Shown here: piece by piece, positions 1-9,543 of the stretch | Position numbering within the stretch: position 1 is the first letter of the stretch | Layout: each line of letters begins with the position of its first letter | Assembly (NCBI GenBank): GCA_965229335.1 | Contig: OZ245874.1 | Span: 6,014,001 to 6,078,000 of the forward strand | Reading direction: 5' to 3' | Source: JAFKFH01 sp017307375 | GTDB lineage: Bacteria > Pseudomonadota > Alphaproteobacteria > Ferrovibrionales > Ferrovibrionaceae | Length of the DNA: 64,000 nt | Notes under the pieces: generated by a model | The model's input: the letters and a program-made list of their open reading frames with translations, nothing else | What the model was told of the DNA's origin: nothing | The model's database searches: none | Translations under genes and position numbers: made by a program

Positions 1-1338
1 GCACCGCTGGTCCAGCGCAAGCTGGACGAGATGGCGGAATCGATTGCGATCCGCCTGCGCGACGGCCCCGAAGCCGCACGCGCGTTCGTCGCCGGCAATG
101 CCGGAGTCGCCGACATGGACGAGATCCGTGCGGTCCTGCAGTCGATGGCCGGCGACAAGACCCGGCGGCTGGCCGCGCTGGAAGCGAGCTACAACCGCAC
201 GCGCGAGATCACCATGCTGTCGCTCGGCGTCTTCGTCGCGACCAGCATCGCGCTGGTCGCGGCCTTGCTGGCCATGATCCGCCGGGCCGAGCGGCAGCGC
301 ATCCAGGCGGGGGCCGATCACGCACGGTATATCGAGGAAATCACGCGGACGGTCACCCAGATCGAGCACGAGCGCAACGAGGTCGCCGACGTCAACGAGA
401 TGGCGAGCTTTCTGCAAAGCTGCCACTCGGCCGCCGAACTCGGCAAGACCGTCGGCGCCTTCCTCGAACGCTCGTTCCCGTCGCTGGCCGGGGGTCTGTA
501 CATTTTCGCGCCGTCGCGCAACGACCTGCAGCTTGCGGCAGCCTTCGGCGGCGGCTCGCTGCTGCCGCGGCTGACACCCGAGCAATGCTGGGGCCTGCGT
601 CGCGGCGGGCCACATGCGCATCGCGTGGCCGCGGGCGTGCCTCAGTGCGCCCACCATGCGGGCAGCGGCGAGCGCGCCGCACTTTGCCTGCCGCTGATCG
701 CGCATGGCGAGACCATCGGGCTGCTGACCCTGACCGGCACGGCCGCCGCCGATGACGGCGTGCGCCGGGTGGCGGACGGCGCGGCCCGCCATCTGGCGCT
801 GGCGATCGCCAACCTGCAATTGCGCGACACGCTGAAGGAACAGTCGATCCGCGACCCGCTGACCGGCACCTTCAACCGGCGGCATTTCGACATCGTCGGG
901 CGCAAGGAACTGGCGCAATGCCACCGGCTGGGGCGCGATTTCGCCCTGGTCATGATCGATGTCGACCACTTCAAGCGCTACAACGACATGCACGGCCACG
1001 CCGCCGGCGACCTGGCCCTGGTGGCGATCTGCGACCATATCCACGGCGCCATCCGCGAATCGGACTGGCTGTTCCGCCTGGGCGGCGAGGAATTCGTCCT
1101 GCTGCTGCGGGAAACCGAGCCCGACGACGCCGCCCGGCGCTGCGAGGACCTGCGCAAGGGCATCGCCCGGCTGAAGATCACCGGGAACGGCGCCGCCCTG
1201 CCCTCGGTCACCGTGTCGATGGGCTTGGCGACCCGGAAGGCGGGAAGCGACACGCTGGACGATATCCTGGCCCGCGCCGACGAGGCGCTGTACCAGTCGA
1301 AGGATGCCGGCCGCAACCGGCTGACCATCGCGCCCTGA
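1..1338 (+). CDS. CHASE3-GAF-GGDEF diguanylate cyclase (5' end outside the window)
   Basis: Inner-membrane signalling enzyme predicted to make cyclic di-GMP from two GTP. The reading frame is open to base 1, so the gene starts upstream; the first internal ATG is at 31. Counting from that ATG, residues 1-60 resemble the end of a CHASE3 sensor domain (AVLQSMAGDKTRRLAALE), 61-83 form a transmembrane helix, a charged helix follows, about 125-265 look like a GAF domain, and about 277-435 are GGDEF. The active site is intact (GGEEF at 351-355), and an RESD at 342-345, five residues before it, matches the RxxD inhibitory site, so product feedback is expected. It converges with the MFS gene, leaving 6 bp between stops. 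The sensed signal is unknown. Confidence 0.9.
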   Translation, partial: APLVQRKLDEMAESIAIRLRDGPEAARAFVAGNAGVADMDEIRAVLQSMAGDKTRRLAALEASYNRTREITMLSLGVFVATSIALVAALLAMIRRAERQRIQAGADHARYIEEITRTVTQIEHERNEVADVNEMASFLQSCHSAAELGKTVGAFLERSFPSLAGGLYIFAPSRNDLQLAAAFGGGSLLPRLTPEQCWGLRRGGPHAHRVAAGVPQCAHHAGSGERAALCLPLIAHGETIGLLTLTGTAAADDGVRRVADGAARHLALAIANLQLRDTLKEQSIRDPLTGTFNRRHFDIVGRKELAQCHRLGRDFALVMIDVDHFKRYNDMHGHAAGDLALVAICDHIHGAIRESDWLFRLGGEEFVLLLRETEPDDAARRCEDLRKGIARLKITGNGAALPSVTVSMGLATRKAGSDTLDDILARADEALYQSKDAGRNRLTIAP

Positions 1339-1344
1339 GCACGA

Positions 1345-2598
1345 TCAGGCGGGCGCCAGCGCCCCGCCGCGCCGCCCGCGCAGCCGCCACAGCAGCCAGC
1401 CGACGATCGACAGATTGACCAGGTTCCAGGCCACGCCGTTGAGGAAGGCGGCATGGTAGGACAGCGTCAGGTCGAAGATCGCGCCGGACATCCAGCCGCC
1501 CAGCGCCATGCCGAACAGCGTCGACATCAAGGCGACGCCGACCCGCGCCCCGGCCTCGGCCGGCGGAAAATATTCCCGCACGATGATCGCATAGGACGGC
1601 ACGATCCCGCCCTGGAACAGGCCGAACAGCGCCGAGATGATGTAGAGCGAGGTGAGGCCGTCGAAACCGAGATAGAGCAGCAGCGCCACGCCCTGCAACG
1701 CCGAGCCGAGCAAGAGCGTGCGCAGGCCGCCGATCCGGTCGGCGATGAAGCCCGAGGCCACCCGGCTGACGATGCCGAAGCCGAGCATCAGCGACAGCAT
1801 CTCGGCCCCGCGGGCGACGCCATAGCCGAGATCGCCGCAATAGGCGACGATATGGACCTGCGGCATCGACATCGCCATGCAGCAGGCCAGCCCCGCCACC
1901 GCCAGCAGCCATTGCAGCGCCGCGGGCTTGAGGCCGAGCGTGCCCCGGCCGATCGCGGCCGGGGCCGAACCCGGCGCCAGGCGATGGATCGGCGACGGGC
2001 GACGCAGGATCAGGGCCAGCGGAATGATGGTGGCGGCACAGAAGATGCCGATGCCGATCTGGGTGTCGCGCCAGCCGACGGTATCGACGAGGTAGCGCAC
2101 GACCGGCGGCCAGATGGTGCCGGAGATGTAGTTGCCCGAGGCGCAGATGGCGACGGCGATGCCGCGGCGCCGGACGAACCAGTGCGAGGTATCCGCCATC
2201 AGCGGGCCGAAGGTCGCCGACGATCCCAGCCCGATGACCAGGCCGTAGATCGCGGCGAACTGCCACAGCGCGGTGGCAAGGCCGGTGCCGATATAGCCGA
2301 GGCCCAGCGCCGCGCCGGAAATGGCGACCGGCAGGACGATGCCGAGCCTGTCGGCCATCCGCCCCATGGCGATGCCGCCGAAGGCAAAGCCGATCATCGC
2401 GAGCGTATAGGGCAGCGAGGCTTCACCCCGCCCCGCGCCGAACTCGGCCTGCACCGCCGGCAGCACCACGACCACCGACCACATGCCGACGCCGCCGATG
2501 GTCGACAGGATCACGGCGACGGCAAGCCGCATCCACGCATAGGCACTGTCGGCGCCGCCGGCCCAACGGCCGGCAGCGACACCACGTTCTGGATTCAC
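1345..2598 (-). CDS. MFS transporter, monocarboxylate/oxalate-antiporter-like
   Basis: Integral membrane protein with about 12 hydrophobic segments and the major-facilitator loop motif between helices 2 and 3 (GGIAMGRMADRLGIVLP). The overall look (short loops, FVRRRGIAVAI after helix 4) is that of the monocarboxylate or oxalate/formate antiporter branch, but the substrate cannot be read from sequence. The frame extends to a GTG at 2628. I prefer the GTG at 2598 (VNPERG...) because a purine-rich AGGGAAGGGAA lies about 8 bases before it. It is a single gene, convergent with the diguanylate cyclase and followed upstream by the GST gene on the same strand. Confidence 0.82.
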   Translation of the reverse strand: MNPERGVAAGRWAGGADSAYAWMRLAVAVILSTIGGVGMWSVVVVLPAVQAEFGAGRGEASLPYTLAMIGFAFGGIAMGRMADRLGIVLPVAISGAALGLGYIGTGLATALWQFAAIYGLVIGLGSSATFGPLMADTSHWFVRRRGIAVAICASGNYISGTIWPPVVRYLVDTVGWRDTQIGIGIFCAATIIPLALILRRPSPIHRLAPGSAPAAIGRGTLGLKPAALQWLLAVAGLACCMAMSMPQVHIVAYCGDLGYGVARGAEMLSLMLGFGIVSRVASGFIADRIGGLRTLLLGSALQGVALLLYLGFDGLTSLYIISALFGLFQGGIVPSYAIIVREYFPPAEAGARVGVALMSTLFGMALGGWMSGAIFDLTLSYHAAFLNGVAWNLVNLSIVGWLLWRLRGRRGGALAPA

Positions 2599-2676
2599 CG
2601 GGCTGTTCCCTTCCCTGAGTGAATCCACGCTAGCATTTTGGAGTTTGTCGCCGCCACCGTCATGGCGGCGCCATCG

Positions 2677-3315
2677 TCAGGCTGCCTGGTGGCGGGCGAG
2701 TTCTTCCTTGTAGAGGCGGAATTCCTCGCCCAGCGCGCGGGCGACGGCCGGGCGCCTGAGCGTCCGGGCATAGAACGCCTGCACGGCGGGCCACCGGGCG
2801 AGGTCGATGCCGGAATGGGCACCCCAGTTCAGCACGGTGACCAGATAGGCATCGGCGACGGTAAAACCGTCCAGCAGCGTCTCGCGCCCGGCCAGCGCGG
2901 CATCGAGCCGGCCGAAGCTGCGCTCGACCTTGGCCAAGGCAAACTCGCGGGCGCCGGCCGGGGCCTTCGGGTCGAGCAGCGGGATGAAGATCGCCTTGTG
3001 CAGTTCGGTGGCGATGAAGTTCAGCCATTCCTGCAGGCGGTAGCGCGCGAGGCTGCCGGGCGGCGGCACCAGGCCCGAAGCCGGGAAGCGATCGCCGAGA
3101 TATTGCAGCACCACCGCATTCTCGGTCAGCACCGCGCCGTCGTCGAGACGCAGCGCCGGTACCTGACCCATCGGGTTGACGCTGTGGAAGTCGACATCGT
3201 CGGCGGTGCGCTTGCGCCGGGGATCGACCTGGACGAAGCGCGGTTCGGCCCCGGCCTCGTAACAGGCGATGCGGGATGCCATCGAGCAGGCGAGCGGCGA
3301 AAAAAAGAGTTCCAT
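2677..3315 (-). CDS. Beta-class-like glutathione S-transferase
   Basis: Cytosolic transferase of 212 aa, the usual GST length. The N-terminus MELFFSPLACSMAS matches the bacterial beta class, where the Cys (here Cys10) forms a mixed disulfide with glutathione. The thioredoxin-like half carries NPMGQVPAL and the SH-binding region LTENAVVLQYL; the C-terminal half is helical. An upstream frame start at 3375 exists, but ATG 3315 has a GGAGG about 10 bases before it and gives the canonical N-terminus. It is divergent from the TetR gene, and the shared spacer holds a large inverted repeat, so TetR control of this gene is likely. Probable role: detoxification of electrophiles. Confidence 0.88.
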   Translation of the reverse strand: MELFFSPLACSMASRIACYEAGAEPRFVQVDPRRKRTADDVDFHSVNPMGQVPALRLDDGAVLTENAVVLQYLGDRFPASGLVPPPGSLARYRLQEWLNFIATELHKAIFIPLLDPKAPAGAREFALAKVERSFGRLDAALAGRETLLDGFTVADAYLVTVLNWGAHSGIDLARWPAVQAFYARTLRRPAVARALGEEFRLYKEELARHQAA

Positions 3316-3340
3316 CGGGTCGCATCCTCCATCGTTTGAT

Positions 3341-3400
3341 TTTTGTACCGTCTCGCAATAAATTAAGGTGGTCAAGAATTTTTTGCGAAATGGTATAAAA
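3341..3400. promoter_or_regulatory. Inverted-repeat operator between GST and TetR genes
   Basis: Two 18-base arms, TTTTGTACCGTCTCGCAA at 3341-3358 and TTGCGAAATGGTATAAAA at 3383-3400, are inverted copies matching at 15 of 18 positions. Their centres are 42 bp apart, about four DNA turns. The right arm abuts the preferred TetR ATG at 3401 and the left arm lies 25 bp before the GST ATG. Two TetR dimers, one per arm, could repress both divergent genes. The repeat is read directly; its role is inferred. Confidence 0.6.
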
Positions 3401-4009
3401 ATGGACAGCCGACGCCGCGGGCGGCCGCGCGCCTATGATGCCGATACCGCGCTGGCCCGCGCCCGCGACACGTTCTGGGACCAGGGCTTCGCCGCCACCT
3501 CGCTCGACGAACTGAGCGCCGCGACCGGCATGAACCGGCCGAGCCTCTATGGCGCCTTCGGCGACAAGCAGGCCCTGTACCTGACGGTGTTCGACCGCTA
3601 TCGCGCGGCGGCGCGGGAAGCGATGGCCCGCGCCCTGGCCCCCGACCGGCCGCTGCGCGAGGGGCTGGGGCGGGTCTACCAGGCCGCGCTGTCGCTCTAT
3701 CTGTCGGGCGAGGCCGGCGGCCGCGGCTGCTTCATGATCGGCACCGGCGCGGCCGAGGCGGTGACCCGGCCCGAGGTGCGCGCCGCGCTGGCCGACGGCC
3801 TGCACGAGCTCGATGCCGGCCTGGAGGCGCGCCTGCGCCGGGCGGTCGAGACCGGCGAATTGCCCGCCGCGGCCGATCCGGCGGCGCTGGCCTGGATGGC
3901 GGCGGCGCTGCTGCACACGCTGGCGATCCGCGCGCGCGCCGGCGAGACACGCGCGCAACTGGAGGCGATCGTGGCCGCCGGGCTCGACCTGATCTGCGGC
4001 AAGGCTTGA
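3401..4009 (+). CDS. TetR/AcrR-family transcriptional regulator
   Basis: DNA-binding repressor-type protein of 202 aa. Residues about 4-60 form the TetR helix-turn-helix (GRPRAYDADTALARARDTFWDQGFAATSLDEL is followed by the recognition helix MNRPSLYGAFGDKQ). The C-terminal ligand domain contains GGRGCFMIGTGA, typical of the TetR_C subgroup found beside redox or xenobiotic genes. A GTG start at 3368 is possible, but the ATG at 3401 begins just before the conserved RRRGRPR segment. It is divergent from a glutathione S-transferase with a paired operator between them, so it probably represses itself and the GST in the absence of an electrophile or similar ligand. Confidence 0.88.
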   Translation: MDSRRRGRPRAYDADTALARARDTFWDQGFAATSLDELSAATGMNRPSLYGAFGDKQALYLTVFDRYRAAAREAMARALAPDRPLREGLGRVYQAALSLYLSGEAGGRGCFMIGTGAAEAVTRPEVRAALADGLHELDAGLEARLRRAVETGELPAAADPAALAWMAAALLHTLAIRARAGETRAQLEAIVAAGLDLICGKA

Positions 4010-4040
4010 CAGGACCGCGGGCCGCGCCCAGGATCGCGCC

Positions 4041-4115
4041 ATGTTCGGTCACAGCGCCCACGCGAAAGCCAAAAAAGGTCCCTTCACGGGGACCGGAGAT
4101 CGTCGCGCGCGCTAG
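4041..4115 (+). CDS. Candidate 24-aa leader peptide with clustered lysine codons
   Basis: Tiny ORF, ATG 4041 to TAG 4113-4115, with AGGA 7 bases before it. Codons 9, 11 and 12 are lysine (all AAA, an unusual choice in this GC-rich DNA), and they end at 4076, directly before a 6-bp hairpin (GGTCCC 4077-4082 with GGGACC 4089-4094). A TTGACA at 4006-4011, 17 bp before CAGGAT at 4029-4034, could start a transcript close to the ATG. A terminator follows at 4140-4172, then the DapA-like gene. The layout fits lysine-dependent transcription attenuation, but it may be chance; I recognise no known family. Confidence 0.35.
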   Translation: MFGHSAHAKAKKGPFTGTGDRRAR

Positions 4116-4139
4116 GCCTTTGCGCCATTGATCGATCAG

Positions 4140-4172
4140 GACCCCGCCGGTTCGGACGGGGTCTTTCTTTTT
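4140..4172 (+). terminator. Rho-independent terminator, possibly attenuator of the DapA-like gene
   Basis: Stem GACCCCG (4140-4146) with CGGGGTC (4157-4163), a 10-base loop, then TTTCTTTTT. It lies after the TetR gene and the candidate leader peptide and 46 bp before the DapA-like ATG. The bases CCCCG at 4142-4146 can also pair with CGGGG at 4087-4091 in the upstream hairpin, so the two structures exclude each other. It may simply end the TetR transcript. Confidence 0.65.
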
Positions 4173-4218
4173 GTGCGCCATCCCGTCGCCGGCCCCAACC
4201 CCAGAGGGAGACGACGCG

Positions 4219-5118
4219 ATGACCACCCTTTCCACCCCGCTTGCCGGCCTGTGGCTGCCGCTGATCACACCGTTCGCCGACGGCCAGCTCGATGCCGTCT
4301 CGCTGCGCCGGCTGGTGCGCCACTATGCGGCCCAGCCGATCGACGGGCTGATCCTCGGCGCCACCACCGGCGAGGGCCTGACGATCGACGAGGACGAGGC
4401 CGCCGACATCGCCGCCATCGTCGCCGCGGCGATGGCCGAGGGCGCGCGGCGCCTGCCGGTGCTGCTGGGCCTGGCCGGCGCCGATACCCGCAAGGTGCAG
4501 CGGATGATCGGCCGCACCGCCGACTGGCCGGTCGACGGCTATCTGATTTCGAGCCCGTTCTACGTCCGCCCGTCGCAGGAGGGCATCTTCCGGCATTTCG
4601 CCGCCATCGCCGGCGGCACCGGGCGGCCGATCGCGCTGTACAACATTCCCTACCGCACCGGGGTCAACATCACCAACGAGACGATGCGGCGGCTGGCCGC
4701 GGCCTGCCCCAACATCGTCGGGCTGAAGGATTGCGCCGCCGATGCCGCGCAATCGGCCGACCTGCTGCGCGACCGCCCGCCGGGCTTCGCGGTGCTGACC
4801 GGCGAGGATGCCGGCTACTACCAGGCGCTGGTGCATGGTGCCGACGGGGCGATCCTCGCCTCGGCCCATATCGCCACCGCGCGGTTTGCCGGGGTGGCCG
4901 GCCTGCTGGCGGCCGGCGACCAGCCCGCGGCACTCGCCGCGTGGAACGCGATCGCCGAACTGCCGCGGCTGCTGTTTGCCGAGCCGAGCCCGGCCCCGAT
5001 CAAGTACTGGCTGCACCGCGCCGGGCTGATCGACAGCCCGGAGATGCGCCTGCCGATGCAGGCGGTCACGCCGGCGCTGGCGATGCGGCTGGACCAGGCG
5101 ATGGACCGCTGGTCCTGA
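4219..5118 (+). CDS. DapA-family 4-hydroxy-tetrahydrodipicolinate synthase / lyase
   Basis: Class I aldolase-type (beta/alpha)8 enzyme of 299 aa. True DapA condenses pyruvate with aspartate semialdehyde in the first step of the lysine/diaminopimelate branch. Visible family features: GATTGEG with the paired threonines, PFYVRPSQEG with the second Tyr of the catalytic triad, YNIPYRTG with the catalytic Tyr and the carboxylate-binding Arg, and the Schiff-base Lys in GLKDC. The start at 4219 follows AGAGGGAG by 8 bases. It stands alone, 86 bp before pyrF. Other members of the superfamily cannot be excluded, but the Arg and Tyr pattern favours synthase activity. A lysine-codon leader upstream would agree with a role in lysine synthesis. 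Confidence 0.82.
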   Translation: MTTLSTPLAGLWLPLITPFADGQLDAVSLRRLVRHYAAQPIDGLILGATTGEGLTIDEDEAADIAAIVAAAMAEGARRLPVLLGLAGADTRKVQRMIGRTADWPVDGYLISSPFYVRPSQEGIFRHFAAIAGGTGRPIALYNIPYRTGVNITNETMRRLAAACPNIVGLKDCAADAAQSADLLRDRPPGFAVLTGEDAGYYQALVHGADGAILASAHIATARFAGVAGLLAAGDQPAALAAWNAIAELPRLLFAEPSPAPIKYWLHRAGLIDSPEMRLPMQAVTPALAMRLDQAMDRWS

Positions 5119-5204
5119 AAATGCCGGTCGTCGCCCGGATACAAGCGACCTGACGATCCGGCGTTTTGCATGACGGGCATGGAAGGGGTATAAGCGGCGG
5201 CGCC

Positions 5205-5909
5205 ATGACCGCTTCCATTCCCGTCTTCGTCGCCGTCGATACCGTCGATCTCGATCAGGCCCGCCGCGCCGTCGCCGCGGCGGCGGCGGCCGGCATGGGC
5301 GTCAAGCTGGGCCTGGAAATCTTCAACGCCCATGGCCCGGCGGCGCTGCGCCCGCTGGTACCGTCGGGCGTGCCGCTGTTTCTCGACCTCAAGTGCCACG
5401 ACATCCCGAATACGGTGGCCGGTGCGGTACGCGGCGCCGTCGGCGCGATGCGACCGGATTTCCTGACCATCCATGCCTCGGGCGGCCGGGCGATGGTCGA
5501 GGCGGCGGTGGCCAATGCCGGCGATACCAGGATCCTGGCGGTGACCGTGCTGACCTCGCTCGACCAGGACGATCTCGCGGCGGCGGGGGTTGCCGGCACG
5601 GTCGAGGATCAGGTGGCCCGGCTGGCCGCGCTGGCGCGCGGTGCCGGCGCCGATGGCCTCGTCTGCGCCGCCACCGAGATCGCGGTGCTGAAAGCGCGGC
5701 TGGGGCGCGACACGCTGCTGGTGGTGCCGGGCATCCGCCCGGCGGGATCGGCCGCCGGCGACCAGAAGCGGATGATGACGCCGCGCGACGCGCTGGCCGC
5801 CGGGGCCGACTGGCTGGTGATCGGCCGGCCGATCACCGGCGCGCCGGATCCCGCCGCGGCGGCACGCGCGATAGCCCGGGATATCCTGGCCGCCGAGATC
5901 GGCCGATGA
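5205..5909 (+). CDS. pyrF: Orotidine 5'-phosphate decarboxylase
   Basis: Last step of de novo UMP synthesis: OMP to UMP plus CO2, in the cytosol. 234 aa, normal for the family. The charged catalytic array is complete: D61, K63 and D66 in DLKCHDIPNTV. The phosphate-binding C-terminal signature is VVPGIRP and DWLVIGRPIT. I chose the ATG at 5205 over an upstream TTG at 5166, because MTASIPVFVAVDT gives the standard N-terminus. The stop overlaps the trpF ATG in an ATGA, so the two are translationally coupled. Confidence 0.96.
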   Translation: MTASIPVFVAVDTVDLDQARRAVAAAAAAGMGVKLGLEIFNAHGPAALRPLVPSGVPLFLDLKCHDIPNTVAGAVRGAVGAMRPDFLTIHASGGRAMVEAAVANAGDTRILAVTVLTSLDQDDLAAAGVAGTVEDQVARLAALARGAGADGLVCAATEIAVLKARLGRDTLLVVPGIRPAGSAAGDQKRMMTPRDALAAGADWLVIGRPITGAPDPAAAARAIARDILAAEIGR

Positions 5910-6550
5910 GGGTCGAGGCCAAGATCTGCGGCCTGACCGATCCGGTCGCGGTGGAAACCGCGATGGCCGGGGGGGCGCGCCATATCGGCCTCGTCTTCTT
6001 CCCGAAGAGCCCGCGCAACCTCGGTGCCGAAGCCGCCGCGAACCTGTCGCGCCTGGCCTCGACCACCACCAGCGTCGTCGGGCTGTTCGTCGACCCGACC
6101 GATGCCTTTCTCGACGACATCGTCTCGCAGGTGCCGCTCAACATCCTGCAACTGCATGGCAAGGAGACGCCGGCCCGGGTCGCGGCGATCCGCGCCCGCT
6201 GGAACATCCCGGTGATGAAGGCGATCAGCCTCGCCACCGCCGACGACCTGGCCGAGGTACCGGGCTACGAGGCGGTGGCCGACCGGCTGCTGTTCGACGC
6301 CAAGCTGCCGCCCGGCGTGCTGGGCCTGCCCGGCGGCAACGGGCTGCAATTCGACTGGACGCTGCTGGCCGGAAGGCGCTTTGCCCGGCCGTGGATGCTG
6401 GCCGGCGGCCTGACCCCCGAAAACGTCGTGGCCGCGGTCCGGGCGACCGGGGCCACGGCGGTCGACGTCTCCTCCGGCGTCGAGGACCGGCCCGGCCACA
6501 AGTCGCCGGCCCGGATTTCCGCCTTTCTTGACGCGCTGCGCACTCTTTGA
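5906..6550 (+). CDS. trpF: Phosphoribosylanthranilate isomerase
   Basis: Third step of tryptophan synthesis, an Amadori rearrangement of N-(5'-phosphoribosyl)anthranilate to CdRP. 214 aa. The N-terminal VEAKICGL carries the catalytic Cys8, and LLFDAK carries the general-acid Asp. Phosphate-binding segments WMLAGGLTPENV and AVDVSSGVE are present. It overlaps pyrF by four bases and is followed after about 14 bp by trpB. The order trpF-trpB-trpA-accD-folC is the classic alphaproteobacterial arrangement, with other trp genes elsewhere. Confidence 0.96.
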   Translation: MRVEAKICGLTDPVAVETAMAGGARHIGLVFFPKSPRNLGAEAAANLSRLASTTTSVVGLFVDPTDAFLDDIVSQVPLNILQLHGKETPARVAAIRARWNIPVMKAISLATADDLAEVPGYEAVADRLLFDAKLPPGVLGLPGGNGLQFDWTLLAGRRFARPWMLAGGLTPENVVAAVRATGATAVDVSSGVEDRPGHKSPARISAFLDALRTL

Positions 6551-6564
6551 TCTATGTGACACCC

Positions 6565-7772
<1,208 letters not shown>

Positions 7773-7776
<4 letters not shown>

Positions 7777-8585
7777 GCCGCATTACCGAGCGCTTCGCCA
7801 GGCTGAAGGCGGAAGGCCGCGCCGGCCTCGTCACCTTCATCACCGCCGGCGACCCCGATTTCGACCGCTCGCTGCAGATCCTCAAGGGCCTGCCCGCGGC
7901 CGGCGCCGACGTCATCGAGGTCGGCATGCCGTTCACCGACCCGATGGCCGACGGCCCGGCGATCCAGGCCGCCGGCCTGCGCGCGCTGAACAAGGGCATG
8001 ACCCTGCCGCGCACGCTGGAACTGGTCCGCACCTTCCGCGACGACGACCAGGAAACCCCCATCGTGCTGATGGGCTATTTCAACCCGATCCACGCCTATG
8101 GCGTCGAACGTTTCCTGCGCGACGCCAAGGCCCACGGCGTCGACGGGCTGATCGTCGTCGACCTGCCGCCGGAGGAAGACGACTATCTCTGCCTGCCGGC
8201 GCGCGAGGTCGGCATCGACTTCGTCCGCCTGGCGACGCCGACCACCGACGACAAGCGGCTGCCCGCCGTGCTCGGCAATTCCTCGGGCTTCGTCTACTAC
8301 GTCTCGATCGCCGGCATCACCGGCACCCGGGCGCCCGACTTCACCGCCGTGGAAGGCGCGCTCAAGCGCATCCGCGCCGCCTCCGACCTGCCGGTCGCGG
8401 TCGGCTTCGGCATCCGCGAGCCGGAACAGGCCGCGGCGGTCGCCCGTTTCGCCGATGCCGCCGTGGTCGGTTCGGCGCTGGTCGACCTGGTCGCCCAGGC
8501 CGAGGCCGGCCAGGGCAATGCCGTCGCCCTGGTGCTCGACCGCGTCAAGGCGCTGGCCGCCGGCGTTCGCGGCGCCCGCGCATAA
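7773..8585 (+). CDS. trpA: Tryptophan synthase alpha chain
   Basis: Cleaves indole-3-glycerol phosphate to indole and glyceraldehyde 3-phosphate and forms the alpha2-beta2 complex with TrpB. 270 aa. The catalytic residues sit at the canonical positions: E49 (DVIEVGMPFTDP) and D60 (MADGP). Loop SIAGITGTRAP and phosphate-binding VGFGIREPEQ are intact. It begins with GTG inside the trpB stop overlap. AccD follows 15 bp later. Confidence 0.97.
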
Positions 8586-8600
8586 AGGGTTGCACAAAGC

Positions 8601-9521
8601 ATGAGCTGGCTTACCGAAACCGTCCTGCCGAAGATCCGTTCGTTCGCGCGGAAGTCGGACACGCCCGACAACCTCTGGGTCAAGTGCCCGAATTGCGGCC
8701 AGATGGTCTTCAACAAGGAGATGGCCGAGAACGCCCATGTCTGCCCGAAATGCGACCACCATCTGCGCATCGGGCCGTCGGCGCGGTTCGAGATCCTGTT
8801 CGACGGCGACTACACCCGCCTCGAAGTGCCCGAGGTCGCGGCCGACCCGCTGAAGTTCAAGGATTCCAAGCGCTATACCGACCGCATCAAGGAGGCGCGC
8901 GCCAAGACCGGCGAGCGTGACGCGGTGCAGGTGGCCGAAGGCCGCATCGGCGGCAACCGCGCCGTGGTCGCGGTGCAGAACTTCGCCTTCATGGGCGGCT
9001 CGATGGGCATGGCGACCGGCGAGGCGCTGGTCGTGGCCTCCGACCGCGCGGTGGCCGAGCATCTGCCGCTGATCGTCGTGGCCGCCGCCGGCGGCGCGCG
9101 CATGCAGGAAGGCATTCTCAGCCTGATGCAGATGCCGCGCTCGATCGTGGCGGTCGAACGGGTGCGCGACAAGGGCCTGCCCTATATCTGCGTGCTGACC
9201 GACCCGACCACCGGCGGCGTCACCGCCTCCTACGCGATGCTGGGCGACATCCAGATCGCCGAGCCCGGCGCGCTGATCGGCTTTGCCGGCCAGCGGGTGA
9301 TCGAGCAGACCATCCGCGAAACCCTGCCCCCCGGCTTCCAGCGCGCCGAATTCCTGCTGCAGCACGGCATGATCGACATGGTCGTGCACCGCAAGAAGCT
9401 GAAGGAGACGCTGGCCCGGCTGATCGACCAGATCATCAACCGGGAAGGCACGCTGCATCCGGGGCCCGAGGTCGAGATCCCGCCGCCGGGCGAGATCCCG
9501 CACGGCGCCGCCCTGCCCTGA
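8601..9521 (+). CDS. accD: Acetyl-CoA carboxylase carboxyltransferase, beta subunit
   Basis: Transfers CO2 from carboxybiotin to acetyl-CoA together with AccA, giving malonyl-CoA for fatty acid synthesis. 306 aa. The N-terminal zinc ribbon is intact (CPNCGQ with CPKCDHH, residues about 34-56). The crotonase-type carboxyltransferase core shows GGSMGMATGEAL, AAGGARMQEG and LTDPTTGGVTAS. It sits between trpA and folC as in many alphaproteobacteria and is probably co-transcribed with them. Confidence 0.97.
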   Translation: MSWLTETVLPKIRSFARKSDTPDNLWVKCPNCGQMVFNKEMAENAHVCPKCDHHLRIGPSARFEILFDGDYTRLEVPEVAADPLKFKDSKRYTDRIKEARAKTGERDAVQVAEGRIGGNRAVVAVQNFAFMGGSMGMATGEALVVASDRAVAEHLPLIVVAAAGGARMQEGILSLMQMPRSIVAVERVRDKGLPYICVLTDPTTGGVTASYAMLGDIQIAEPGALIGFAGQRVIEQTIRETLPPGFQRAEFLLQHGMIDMVVHRKKLKETLARLIDQIINREGTLHPGPEVEIPPPGEIPHGAALP

Positions 9522-9543
9522 TCCCGTCGGCCCCGGTAGCCTG

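Noticed and set aside
4127..4139. TTGATCGATCAGG resembling an FNR box
   Set aside because: The second half-site ATCAA is absent at the required N4 spacing.
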